Shown piece by piece: positions 17,404-25,562 of a stretch of DNA of 64,000 bases (position 1 is the first letter of the stretch; every line of letters begins with the position of its first letter). The notes beneath the pieces are model-generated. The model worked only from the letters and a program-made list of their open reading frames with translations, made no database searches and was not told where the DNA came from. The translations under genes and the position numbers were made by a program. The stretch comes from JAJDUF01 sp965238265 (GTDB lineage: Bacteria; Chloroflexota; UBA11872; UBA12225; JAJDUF01): positions 558,001-622,000 of the forward strand of contig OZ250185.1 in the NCBI GenBank assembly GCA_965238265.1, given 5' to 3'.

Positions 17404-17877
17404 TCAGGGAGAGGGGGAGTCGGTTCTGGCCATGACCTTGGCCTTTTCGATCCGTTCGCGTCTGCGGCTACGGGTACCGTAGACAAAGACACCGGCGAGC
17501 TGGACTACTGCTGCGCCGCCTAGGAGAGCGCCTCCAATGGTTTGACCCAGGGCGGCAATGTACGCTGCCACCGCCAACATCGCCAAGGTCACCACAAGGC
17601 CGAAGCAGAGGCCAAGTATGGCTTGCCGCGCATCTGAACGTATGGCGACTGCTTCCAGCTGGCGACGGTGTAACGCCTGCGCCTCTGCCATTTTGAGAAT
17701 GCGTTCGGCGGCATCAGGCACGATGGCGTTGTATGCTGCCAAGGTCGCAGGTGGGGGCAGAGGGCCAGCAAAAGACTCAACTTCCAATCTTGCTGCTAAG
17801 GCTGGACGTGAGTCTTCTTCCGAACGTGTGGGTTTGCGAGTATCTAATGGCAAGCCGGTATCGCTGTCGGCGCTCAT
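17404..17877 (-). CDS. DUF2335 membrane protein
   Basis: The 157-residue protein contains FAGPLPPPATLAAYNAIVPDAA followed by ERILKMAEAQALHRRQLE, the hallmark of DUF2335. Two C-terminal membrane helices follow (AILGLCFGLVVTLAMLAVAA and LLGGAAVVQLAGVFVYG). Family members occur in mobile and phage-derived DNA and have no known function. The start overlaps the stop of the upstream 88-residue gene by four bases (ATGA), so the two are translationally coupled. The pair is flanked by 30-bp direct repeats. Confidence 0.82.
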   Translation of the reverse strand: MSADSDTGLPLDTRKPTRSEEDSRPALAARLEVESFAGPLPPPATLAAYNAIVPDAAERILKMAEAQALHRRQLEAVAIRSDARQAILGLCFGLVVTLAMLAVAAYIAALGQTIGGALLGGAAVVQLAGVFVYGTRSRRRERIEKAKVMARTDSPSP

Positions 17878-18140
17878 GGGCGATGCCCGGCAGGAGCCTC
17901 CTGTGACTCTTGCAACTGGCCCTCAAAGACGTGTAACGCCTCCCAGAGGTCTTGCCCGGTCACAAGCCAGTCGGATCGCATCGCCAGATAGTCGGCCTGT
18001 CCTGGGGATATTGAGTAGTTATATTCCTGTAACGTGTTGCCAAAGTCCAGGATACGAGCAGCACCGCCGAGGAACGACGCTCTTGCGAAGAGGAAGTCGG
18101 TTAGAGGTTTCATTCGCGGGTTGTCCGTAAAGTTTGTCAT
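17874..18140 (-). CDS. Hypothetical protein (88 aa) coupled to DUF2335 gene
   Basis: The short protein (start MTNFTDNPRMKPLTDFLFAR) has no membrane segment and is not recognised. Contents such as FGNTLQEYNYSISPGQADYL suggest a real folded protein. Coupling to the DUF2335 gene by an ATGA overlap and placement between the direct repeats suggest one mobile two-gene unit. No strong ribosome site is visible, and an internal Met at 18113 is a possible start. Confidence 0.6.
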   Translation of the reverse strand: MTNFTDNPRMKPLTDFLFARASFLGGAARILDFGNTLQEYNYSISPGQADYLAMRSDWLVTGQDLWEALHVFEGQLQESQEAPAGHRP

Positions 18141-18224
18141 CCAGCGACAGCGCTGCTCCTAAGCGAGAGGATACGCCGTGCCCCTGCATTCGTCAAGCCG
18201 CTTCCGATACTATTCCCTAGCGAT

Positions 18225-18254
18225 GCTTAGGGCGTGACGGTGGTGAAGCCGGTG
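18225..18254. repeat. Direct repeat, right copy (3' end of ScyD-like gene)
   Basis: The intact copy, overlapping the stop codon and last residues of the ScyD-like gene. Its partner is at 17357-17386. Confidence 0.7.
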
Positions 18255-19267
18255 CGCGCCGGAATCCGCCAGATGCCCCCGCTCCCCGGCTCGCCGAATG
18301 CCCCGTGCGTCGCAAAGTAGAGATTGTTGTCGGCGCCGCGCACAATCGCCGTCGGAAAGTCCAAGTCGTTCAGCATCGGCCGGGCGCCCTCGTCAGGCCG
18401 GGCCACGATGACGCGACCGGTGCCGGGGGTAAAGCGGTCGGTGCGCCGATTGTAGAAGGCGGAGAACTCCACGACGTATAGCTCACCAGCAGCGCCGGTC
18501 GTCACGTCCACGGGCATCGTCAGGCCTTCCACCACGCGCTCCACTTGTCCCGCCGGGCTGACGTGCCAGATGGCGCCACTGCCTTGGTCATAGGGGATGG
18601 GGCCGAAGTCCACCACCAGCCACCCCCCGTCGGCGCTTGGCGCCATGTTCAGCGCATTGACGCCGGCCGGCAGCCGCCCGACGACCGTTGGCTGGGGGTT
18701 GTCCGGCGCGCGCAGATCGAGCCGCACCAGCGTAGCGCTCGCCGCCTCCAAGACCACCACGTGCGCCCCGTCGCCCACCAGACCCAGCGGCGCCAGTGTG
18801 CCGGTCAGACCGACCTTGGCGAGCGCGGACCGCAGGTCCGTGGCCGGCACGCTGGGCTGCTGGCGGCGCACGCGGAGCAGCGCGTCATCCGCAGACCCGG
18901 TGGCGACCAGCCACACAGCGCCTAGTGGCCAGAGCGAGCTAGGCCCGGCCGGGCGCAGCCGACCACGCGCGGGGTCCGACGGCAGGCCCGTAGCGATCAC
19001 CTCGGGCTGGCCGTCCGCCGTAATCCAGCTTACCCGGCCGCTCGTCCGGCCGCCGTCGCCCGCCTCGGCGACGTAGAGCAGCCCGTCCCCGCCGAATGCC
19101 AACGCGCGTGGATTCGTCAGGCCGGTCGCCACCGGCTCCGGCGGATACAGTTCGGGCCGAAGCTCCGGATCGGAGCGCAGGACGAGGTAGATCAGGCCCA
19201 ACACGACGATGACGGCGCTGATGATCGTGAAGCGTCTACCGAACAGGGGCTGCTCGCCGTTGGCCAT
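18227..19267 (-). CDS. ScyD/ScyE-family beta-propeller protein, membrane-anchored
   Basis: The 346-residue protein has an N-terminal membrane anchor (FTIISAVIVVLGLIYLVL) followed by propeller repeats of the ScyD/ScyE type: VATGLTNPRALAFGGDGLLY, VVEGLTMPVDVTTGAAGELY and PTAIVRGADNNLYFATHG. The bulk should be outside the cell. ScyD/ScyE proteins are named from scytonemin synthesis in cyanobacteria, but most bacterial members are unassigned. It starts five bases after the stop of the asparaginase gene, so they form an operon. Confidence 0.83.
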   Translation of the reverse strand: MANGEQPLFGRRFTIISAVIVVLGLIYLVLRSDPELRPELYPPEPVATGLTNPRALAFGGDGLLYVAEAGDGGRTSGRVSWITADGQPEVIATGLPSDPARGRLRPAGPSSLWPLGAVWLVATGSADDALLRVRRQQPSVPATDLRSALAKVGLTGTLAPLGLVGDGAHVVVLEAASATLVRLDLRAPDNPQPTVVGRLPAGVNALNMAPSADGGWLVVDFGPIPYDQGSGAIWHVSPAGQVERVVEGLTMPVDVTTGAAGELYVVEFSAFYNRRTDRFTPGTGRVIVARPDEGARPMLNDLDFPTAIVRGADNNLYFATHGAFGEPGSGGIWRIPARTGFTTVTP

Positions 19268-19272
19268 CGTGG

Positions 19273-20313
19273 CTAGTACGGGCGCAGCATGCTGCGCCCC
19301 TCCATGAGGGTATAGCGGTCGCCTTCGAAGTGGCGCCGGATACGCTCCCGATCTTGGGTCAGACCGAGCAGCACGAGCAGCGCGATGCGGGCCTTTGGGC
19401 CGGTGAGCTCACCCCCGGCGATCACGCCCAAGTCCCGCAGCGTGCGTCCGCCGCCCGGTGTTCCGTAGGTTGGAGAAAGCGCGCCGGCCGGGCAGCGGGA
19501 GGTGAGCACGACCGGCACGCCGCCGTCCAGCGCATACTTGATCCCCGGCACTGCGGTCCCGGGCACATTGCCAGCGCCCGATCCCTCGATCACCAGCCCG
19601 GCAATACCGTCGTCTACGAGCCAGCGCAGGAGCCGGTCGTCCATGCCGGTGACGAGCTTCACCAGCGCCACCCGCTCCTCGATCCACTCCACGACCAGCG
19701 GTTGCCGGGTGCTGGCTGGCGCCGAGAAGTACACGCCGGTTGGTGTGACGACACCGGCCGGCCCGTGACCGGGCGATGCAAAGGTGGCCGGGTTCGTCGT
19801 GTGCGTCTTGACGACGGACACGGCCGGGTGAATCTCGTCGTTCGCGACGACCATCGCGCCCCGCCCTCGGGCTGCGGGCGACACCGCCACGCGCACGGCC
19901 GCGGCCAGGTTGGCCGGGCCGTCGGCGCCGGGCGCGGCGGCGTGGCGCTGGGCGACGGCAAAGCACACCGGCTTGTCGGACTGCAACACGAGATCAACCA
20001 AGAGGCTTGTTTCTTCTACGGTGTCGGTGCCGTGCGTGACGACGGCCCCGGCGATCTGCGGGTTTGCGAGCACCGCCTCCAGCCGCTGCGCCAGCGCGAA
20101 CATCATCGCGGGGGTCATATTCCAGCTTGCCACTGCGGCGAACGGCTCGCCGGTCACGGTCGCATAGTCGGCTATCGCGGGCACGGCGGCAATCAGCTCG
20201 GCGGGGTCAACCGCCGGCCCGACGGCGCCGGTCCGTGGATCGGGCCGACTGGCAATCGTACCACCGGTGGCGATGAGCCGCACGCGCGGCGGCCGATCCG
20301 GTGTAGCGGTCAT
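19273..20313 (-). CDS. L-asparaginase family protein
   Basis: The 346-residue protein from MTATPDRPP has both active-site blocks of the bacterial asparaginases. TGGTI at residues 16-20 supplies the Thr nucleophile, and VVTHGTDTVEET near residue 92 supplies the Thr-Asp pair. SPGHGPAG, VIEGSGAGNVP and the long C-terminal domain complete the fold. It hydrolyses L-asparagine to aspartate and ammonia. No signal peptide is seen. An upstream in-frame extension to 20538 is rejected because it is out of character and overlaps the divergent gcvT. Confidence 0.9.
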   Translation of the reverse strand: MTATPDRPPRVRLIATGGTIASRPDPRTGAVGPAVDPAELIAAVPAIADYATVTGEPFAAVASWNMTPAMMFALAQRLEAVLANPQIAGAVVTHGTDTVEETSLLVDLVLQSDKPVCFAVAQRHAAAPGADGPANLAAAVRVAVSPAARGRGAMVVANDEIHPAVSVVKTHTTNPATFASPGHGPAGVVTPTGVYFSAPASTRQPLVVEWIEERVALVKLVTGMDDRLLRWLVDDGIAGLVIEGSGAGNVPGTAVPGIKYALDGGVPVVLTSRCPAGALSPTYGTPGGGRTLRDLGVIAGGELTGPKARIALLVLLGLTQDRERIRRHFEGDRYTLMEGRSMLRPY

Positions 20314-20473
20314 AGCGCTGTCTCGCTTGGTGTCATCGCCCATGCGCCGCAGTGAGAGGCAGTGGCAGCGAGGGTGTGTGGCCCCACTGCCAGGGTACCA
20401 CGCGGAATCGCCCCTCATCCCCCTGCGGACGTTGACCATTCCCCCGCGCCACTCCGCGCCGCAGCGTATCACA

Positions 20474-20482
20474 TGGTATCCT
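20474..20482 (+). promoter_or_regulatory. Predicted extended -10 promoter of gcvT
   Basis: TGGTATCCT lies 10 bases before the ATG of gcvT, and no Shine-Dalgarno site intervenes, so the mRNA may be almost leaderless. No glycine riboswitch is visible in the 179-base gap. Confidence 0.4.
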
Positions 20483-20492
20483 GGCGCTTCGT

Positions 20493-21662
20493 ATGGATAG
20501 AGCGGACGCGGCGCTAAAGCACACCGCGCTCTACGCAACGCACGTGGCCGCCGGTGCGCGTATCGTGCCCTTCGCGGGCTTTGCGATGCCGGTGCAGTAT
20601 CCGACTGGTGTGCTCGCCGAGCATCAGGCAGTACGGCAGCAGGCCGGCCTGTTCGATGTCGGCCATATGGGGCAGTTCCGGTTTGCCGGGCCGGGTGCGC
20701 TGGCCCTGCTGCAGTGGGTGACCACCCACGATGTCTCGCGGCTGGCCGTGGGAGCAGCGCAGTATTCCCTGCTCTGTCTGCCGTCCGGTGGCGTGGTAGA
20801 CGACATTATCGTCTACCGGCTGGAGCAGGACGACTACTTTGTGGTCGTCAACGCGGCGAACGCCGACGGTGACTGGGATTGGATCGCGGAGCAAGCACCG
20901 GCGGTGGCGCGTCCGGCGGCGCGCGGTCCGGTGGAGAGCCGGCGCCTCACACCGGAGCGCACGTTGCTGGCCTTGCAAGGGCCGCGCGCGCGTTCCGTGG
21001 CGCAAGCGGTATGTGCGCCGGACCCGACCATCCTACGCAACTATCGGGTCATGCGGGGAGCGGTCGCCGGGGTGGAGGCCATCATTTCGCGGACGGGCTA
21101 TACGGGTGAGTACGGGTTTGAGTTCAGTATCCCGGCTGCGTCTGCGGAGACGGTGTGGCGAGCATTGCTCGATGCGGGGGCGGCGGCTGGCCTGAGACCG
21201 TGCGGCTTAGGGGCGCGGGATACCCTGCGGCTGGAGGCGGGGATGGCGCTGTACGGTCACGAGCTGACCGAGGACACCACGCCGCTGGAGGCCGGACTAG
21301 AGCGCGTTGTCCGCTTCGAGAAGGGACCGTTCGTCGGCAGCGCAGCCTTAGAGGAACAGGCTGCCGCTGGAGTGCAGCGCCGCCTGGTGGGGCTGGCCCT
21401 GACGGGGCGGGGCGTACCGCGCGAGGAATGCGCGATCTTGCACGAGGGCCAGCGGGTTGGCCAGCTGGCGAGTGGCGGGCACTCGCCGACGTTGAAGCGC
21501 GGTATCGGCATGGGCTATGTGCCGGTCGCGCTCGCTACGCTTGGCAGCGCACTGGACATTGAGATTCGCGGTCGTCCCTTCCCGGCGCAGGTCGTCCCGT
21601 TACCGTTCTATCGCCGTCCTCGGCGCCGCAGGAAGACTGACGCGCCGGAAGCGCACCACTGA
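20493..21662 (+). CDS. gcvT: Aminomethyltransferase, glycine cleavage T protein
   Basis: The 389-residue protein carries T-protein motifs in order: LKHTALYATHVAAGARIVPF, GLFDVGHMGQ, QYSLLCLPSGGVVDDIIVY, LALQGPRA, RTGYTGEYGFE and LGARDTLRLEAGMALYGHE. It transfers the methylene group from the aminomethyl-lipoyl H protein to tetrahydrofolate, releasing ammonia. Length slightly exceeds the family norm because the final residues (RRRRKTDAPEAHH) come partly from a palindromic repeat that supplies the stop. It opens the gcvT-gcvH-gcvPA-gcvPB run. Confidence 0.95.
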   Translation: MDRADAALKHTALYATHVAAGARIVPFAGFAMPVQYPTGVLAEHQAVRQQAGLFDVGHMGQFRFAGPGALALLQWVTTHDVSRLAVGAAQYSLLCLPSGGVVDDIIVYRLEQDDYFVVVNAANADGDWDWIAEQAPAVARPAARGPVESRRLTPERTLLALQGPRARSVAQAVCAPDPTILRNYRVMRGAVAGVEAIISRTGYTGEYGFEFSIPAASAETVWRALLDAGAAAGLRPCGLGARDTLRLEAGMALYGHELTEDTTPLEAGLERVVRFEKGPFVGSAALEEQAAAGVQRRLVGLALTGRGVPREECAILHEGQRVGQLASGGHSPTLKRGIGMGYVPVALATLGSALDIEIRGRPFPAQVVPLPFYRRPRRRRKTDAPEAHH

Positions 21663-21688
21663 TGGGCATAGGATTGTGCGCTTCCGGC
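21644..21688. repeat. Palindromic repeat, family D, overlapping the gcvT stop
   Basis: Arms GCCGGAAGCGCAC and GTGCGCTTCCGGC match the element at 1672-1713. The left arm encodes the last residues of GcvT and the stop lies in the spacer. The hairpin could attenuate between gcvT and gcvH. Confidence 0.65.
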
Positions 21689-21824
21689 GACGTCCCGCCT
21701 AGACCATTGCTATTCTCATACGGAGGCGCGTCATCGGTCCGGGCCGGCGTAGAGCCGGCGCCTGTCTCTAGCAACCGTCCTCACCCTGAGGAGCTGCGCA
21801 AGCATTAACCGGCGGGAGGAGTGT

Positions 21825-22211
21825 ATGTACCCGGAGGATTGTCAGTACACCAAGGAGCACGAGTGGGTGCGCCTGGAGGATGATACCGCCGTTGTCGGGA
21901 TCACGGACTACGCGCAAGATCATCTTGGGGATGTGGTGTTCATCGAGTTACCCGACATGGGGGCGGACGTAACACAGTTCGAGCCGTTTGGCGTGATTGA
22001 CTCGGTCAAGGCCTCGTCGGACCTCTACGCGCCTCTTTCGGGTGAGGTTACCGCAGTCAACAACGCGCTGACCGAGCAGCCTGAATTGGTGAACCAAGAG
22101 CCGTATGGCGAGGGGTGGATGATTAAGCTCCGGCCGGGGGACCTCTCCGAGGTGGAGCAACTGCTCGATGCCAACGGCTACGAGCAGTTTCTCAGCACGT
22201 TGGATGAGTAG
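21825..22211 (+). CDS. gcvH: Glycine cleavage system H protein
   Basis: The 128-residue lipoyl carrier begins MYPEDCQYTKEHEWVRLE, with K62 in GVIDSVKASSDLYAP as the lipoylation site, and GEGWMIKLRPGD near the end. GGGAGGAG precedes the ATG. It shuttles the aminomethyl group from P to T protein and its lipoyl arm is reoxidised by dihydrolipoamide dehydrogenase, which is not encoded in the window. Confidence 0.96.
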   Translation: MYPEDCQYTKEHEWVRLEDDTAVVGITDYAQDHLGDVVFIELPDMGADVTQFEPFGVIDSVKASSDLYAPLSGEVTAVNNALTEQPELVNQEPYGEGWMIKLRPGDLSEVEQLLDANGYEQFLSTLDE

Positions 22212-22624
22212 TAGGTCGAGTAGATCGTCGTTCTCAAGTAGGGCATCGTGCCTCAGTCGGGTGTTGTGTAGGGGCACGGTGAATCGCGTCCCGGGCGACC
22301 TGAGAGTCGTCATTCCGACCCCCCTATGGCCCCCCCGCTCCGCAGGGGGACGGCGTGTTCCCTCCCCTATGCTTCAGCACGGGGGAGGGCTAGGGTGGGG
22401 GCCAGGCCGGGGACGTGGACTCCGGCGTAGGCCGGAGTGACGGGAGGTGGCTCTATCTCGACCACTGAGACACAACAATCGTATCGCTGTCTGTTTGAGG
22501 AGTACCGGAATAGCGCTTCACGTAGGCCGCTCTTCTTCTGCGGCGAGGCGCTTGCCGTTCTGCGTGACCTTTGAGACTCTGCCGATGTTGTGAGCGGGTC
22601 GTTCTCCTATTGGGAGGGAGATAC
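22212..22624. repeat. 413-base gap in the gcv cluster with family B and C repeats
   Basis: Contains CGCTCCGCAGGGGGAC-type hairpin sequence near 22330-22350 and a family C element at about 22360-22410 (CTCCCC...GGGGGAGGGCTAGGGTGGGGGCC). These are followed by a GGCGTAGGCCGGAGTGAC family A half. The rest shows nothing recognisable, ending in GGGAGGGAGA before the GTG of gcvPA. The hairpins split the gcv run, so gcvPA may have its own promoter. Confidence 0.5.
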
Positions 22625-23983
22625 GTGGACTACATATCAACGACTGAGGCACAGCGCGAGGAGATGCTTGCCACTATTGGCGTCGCGTCCGTCTCCGACC
22701 TGTTTAGCGACATTCCGGCAGCTCATCGCTTCCCTGAGCTGGCTGTGCCGCCGGGGCAATCGGAGTGGGAGGTGTGGACGGAAATGCGCCGTCTGGCGGC
22801 GCGCAACCAAGACCTCGACCACTACCCTTGCTTTCTCGGGGCCGGCGCCTACCGCCACTTTGTGCCCGGCACCATCGGCCACCTAGTGAGCCGCGGCGAG
22901 TTTCTGACCTCGTATACGCCCTATCAGCCCGAGGTGGCGCAAGGCACGCTGCAATCCATCTACGAGTTTCAGAGCCTCGTCTGCGAGCTGACGGGGATGG
23001 ACGTGGCCAACTCGGCGATGTACGACGGAGCCACTGCCCTGGCCGAAGCGGCGCTCATGGCTTGCCGCTGGACAAAACGCGAGCGCGTGCTGATTGCCGA
23101 TACGGTGCATCCGTTCTCGCAGAATGTGCTCGCCACCTATTTCCACGGCCAAGACCTCACGATTGAAGCCGTGCCGGCCTGGGCGCCGGCGGCGGCCGGG
23201 GGTGAAGCGTTGCAGCGGCGCACCGATTTAGCGAGCGCCTTGGATGATCGCACCGCCTGCCTCATCATCCAGCAGCCGAACTTCCTGGGCTGGCTGGAAG
23301 CGGTTGACGGGCTGGCTGAGGCGGCCCACGCGGCCGGGGCGCTGCTCGTGGTCGCGGTTGATCCGATTTCGCTGGGGTTGCTACGACCGCCGGGCGCCTA
23401 TGGCGCGGACATCGTCGTCGGAGAGGGCAAGTGGACGGGGTGGCCGCCCGATTTCGGCGGCCCGTCGGTCGGCCTGTTCGCGGCGCGGCAGCGCTACGTC
23501 CGCCAGCTGCCCGGTCGGATCGTCGGTGCGACCGTGGACGAGGCTGGGCGACGGGCGTTCGTCCTGACCTTGCAGACCCGCGAGCAACACATCCGGCGCG
23601 AGCGAGCTACCTCCAACATCTGCACCAGCGAGGCCCTGGTGGCGTTGGGTATGACGATTTACCTCTGCCAGATGGGTAAGCACGGTCTGCGTGAGGCGGC
23701 GACCTTGAGCCTGCAGAAAGCGCATTACGCGGCCGCGCGCTGTGATCGGCTCGCCGGATACGCGGTCGTCTCCGGGGCGCCGTACTGCAAGGAGTTTGTG
23801 CTGCGCTGCCCCCGGCCGGTGCCGGAGATCAATCGCGTGCTGCTGGATCGCGGCATCATGGGAGGGTTGGACTTGGGACGCTATTATCCGGACCTCGACC
23901 ACCACATGCTGGTATGTGTCACGGAGATCAATGCACGGGACGAGATCGAGGCCTTGGTGGCCGGGCTGGAGGCGGCACGATGA
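22625..23983 (+). CDS. gcvPA: Glycine dehydrogenase (decarboxylating) subunit 1
   Basis: The start is taken as GTG 22625 (VDYISTTEAQREEMLATIG), preceded by GGAGGGAG. An in-frame start at 22571 would add a Cys-rich stretch unlike the family. The 452-residue protein shows FLGAGAYRHFVPGTIGHL, EFLTSYTPYQPEVAQGTLQS, NSAMYDGATALAEA, YHLCQMGK-like YLCQMGKHGLREA and the NICTSEAL block. With gcvPB it forms the PLP-dependent P protein of the two-subunit type found in Firmicutes and Chloroflexota. Its stop overlaps the gcvPB start (ATGA). Confidence 0.95.
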   Translation: MDYISTTEAQREEMLATIGVASVSDLFSDIPAAHRFPELAVPPGQSEWEVWTEMRRLAARNQDLDHYPCFLGAGAYRHFVPGTIGHLVSRGEFLTSYTPYQPEVAQGTLQSIYEFQSLVCELTGMDVANSAMYDGATALAEAALMACRWTKRERVLIADTVHPFSQNVLATYFHGQDLTIEAVPAWAPAAAGGEALQRRTDLASALDDRTACLIIQQPNFLGWLEAVDGLAEAAHAAGALLVVAVDPISLGLLRPPGAYGADIVVGEGKWTGWPPDFGGPSVGLFAARQRYVRQLPGRIVGATVDEAGRRAFVLTLQTREQHIRRERATSNICTSEALVALGMTIYLCQMGKHGLREAATLSLQKAHYAAARCDRLAGYAVVSGAPYCKEFVLRCPRPVPEINRVLLDRGIMGGLDLGRYYPDLDHHMLVCVTEINARDEIEALVAGLEAAR

Positions 23984-25530
23984 GCGATATCCACAACGCC
24001 TCCTCTCCACTGACCACCGGCCACCGGCCACCGGCCACCGGTCTGCGGCCGGTGAGCGCCGGCCCCGTGCGGCTCATCAGCGAGGAGAGCGTGCCTGGCC
24101 GGCGTGGCGTCAGCTTGCCCGCCTGCGACGTGCCGGAGCAGCCCCTGGAAGAGCTACTGCCGGCCGAGGAATTGCGCGGCGAGTTGAACTTGCCCGAAGT
24201 AAGCGAGCTGGACGTGGTGCGCCACTTCACCCGGCTCTCGACGCTCAACTTCTCGGTGGATACCGGCTTCTACCCGCTCGGCTCCTGCACGATGAAGTAC
24301 AACCCGAAGCTCGACGAGAACGTGGCTGCGCTGCCCGGCTTCCGGCAGCTGCATCCCCTCCAGCCTACCGAGACGGTGCAAGGGGCGCTGGCCGTGCTCT
24401 ACCACCTGGAGCGGCTGCTGGCGGCGATCACCGGCATGGCCGGAGTCTCGTCGCAGCCGGTGGCTGGGGCACACGGCGAGCTGACGGGCATCCTGATGGC
24501 CCGGGCCTATCATGCCCAAGCGGGGCGACAGCGACGGAAGGTGCTCATCCCCGATAGCGCCCACGGCACGAACCCGGCGACGGCCGCGATGGCCGGCTAT
24601 CGGGCCGTCACCGTGGGCCACGACCGGCAGTCCGGGGAGCTTGATCTCGCCGATTTCGCGGCCAAGCTGGACGAAGAGTGCGCTGCGATCATGATGACCG
24701 TGCCCAACACGCTGGGGCTGTTCGAGCGTCGTATCGAGGACATCTGCCGGTTAGCCCACGACGCTGGCTGCTTGGTGTACTGCGATGGCGCCAATATGAA
24801 CGCCATGCTCGGCCAAGTCCGCCCCGGCGACCTCGGCATTGACATGATCCACCTCAACCTCCACAAGACCTTTGCCGTCCCCCACGGCGGCGGCGGTCCC
24901 GGTGGGGGGGCTATCTGTGTGGCCGAGTCGTTGCTTCCCTACAAGCCCAAGCCGGTCGTGGTCCAACGGGATGACGACAGTTACGACCTCGAATGGGATC
25001 GGCCGCTCTCTATCGGCCAAATCCACGGCTTTTATGGGAACTTCAACGCTGCGCTGCGGTCGTACACGTACATCTTGGCGCTGGGTGCGGAAGGGTTGCG
25101 AGCCATCGGTGAACACGCAGTGCTCAACGCCAACTACCTCAAAGCCAAGCTGCAAGATCACTACAACCTCTACGTTGATCGCACCTGCATGCACGAGTTT
25201 GTGCTGGATGGCCGGTCGTTGCGCGAGCACGGTGCGCGCACGCTCGACTTGGCGAAGCGCCTGATTGACTACGCCTTCCACCCGCCGACGATCTACTTCC
25301 CGCTGATTGTCCCCGAAGCGATCATGATCGAGCCGACCGAGACGGAGAGCAAGGAGACCCTGGACGCCTTCGCCGCGGCGATGATCGCTATTGCCCGCGA
25401 AGCTGCCGAGTCGCCTGAGCTATTGCACGAGGCTCCTAGCATCGCCCCCGTCCGCCGTCTCGACGAAGTGCGTGCCGCCCGCCGTCCCGACCTCCGCTGG
25501 CACATGGCGGCGGGTGCGCCGCCGGCCTAG
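23980..25530 (+). CDS. gcvPB: Glycine dehydrogenase (decarboxylating) subunit 2
   Basis: Starts at ATG 23980 overlapping the gcvPA stop. The 516-residue protein has the family motifs SLPACDVPEQPLEELLP, NFSVDTGFYPLGSCTMKYNP, DSAHGTNPATAAMAGY and LNLHKTFAVPHGGGGPG, where K296 binds PLP. Residues about 10-22 (PLTTGHRPPATGLRP) are encoded by a GGCCACC repeat and are not part of the family. It decarboxylates glycine and loads the aminomethyl group on GcvH. Confidence 0.95.
   Translation: MSDIHNASSPLTTGHRPPATGLRPVSAGPVRLISEESVPGRRGVSLPACDVPEQPLEELLPAEELRGELNLPEVSELDVVRHFTRLSTLNFSVDTGFYPLGSCTMKYNPKLDENVAALPGFRQLHPLQPTETVQGALAVLYHLERLLAAITGMAGVSSQPVAGAHGELTGILMARAYHAQAGRQRRKVLIPDSAHGTNPATAAMAGYRAVTVGHDRQSGELDLADFAAKLDEECAAIMMTVPNTLGLFERRIEDICRLAHDAGCLVYCDGANMNAMLGQVRPGDLGIDMIHLNLHKTFAVPHGGGGPGGGAICVAESLLPYKPKPVVVQRDDDSYDLEWDRPLSIGQIHGFYGNFNAALRSYTYILALGAEGLRAIGEHAVLNANYLKAKLQDHYNLYVDRTCMHEFVLDGRSLREHGARTLDLAKRLIDYAFHPPTIYFPLIVPEAIMIEPTETESKETLDAFAAAMIAIAREAAESPELLHEAPSIAPVRRLDEVRAARRPDLRWHMAAGAPPA
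24010..24042. repeat. Repeat family E inside gcvPB
   Basis: CTGACCACCGGCCACCGGCC and continuing CACCGG units. Related copies follow the miaB stop (35150-35182) and lie inside ileS (55833-55865). Confidence 0.7.
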
Positions 25531-25562
25531 TTGATCGCTTTGCACCGCAGCTAGGTGACACG

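Noticed and set aside
20314..20492. Possible glycine riboswitch upstream of gcvT
   Set aside because: No aptamer-like conserved blocks could be found in the 179-base gap.
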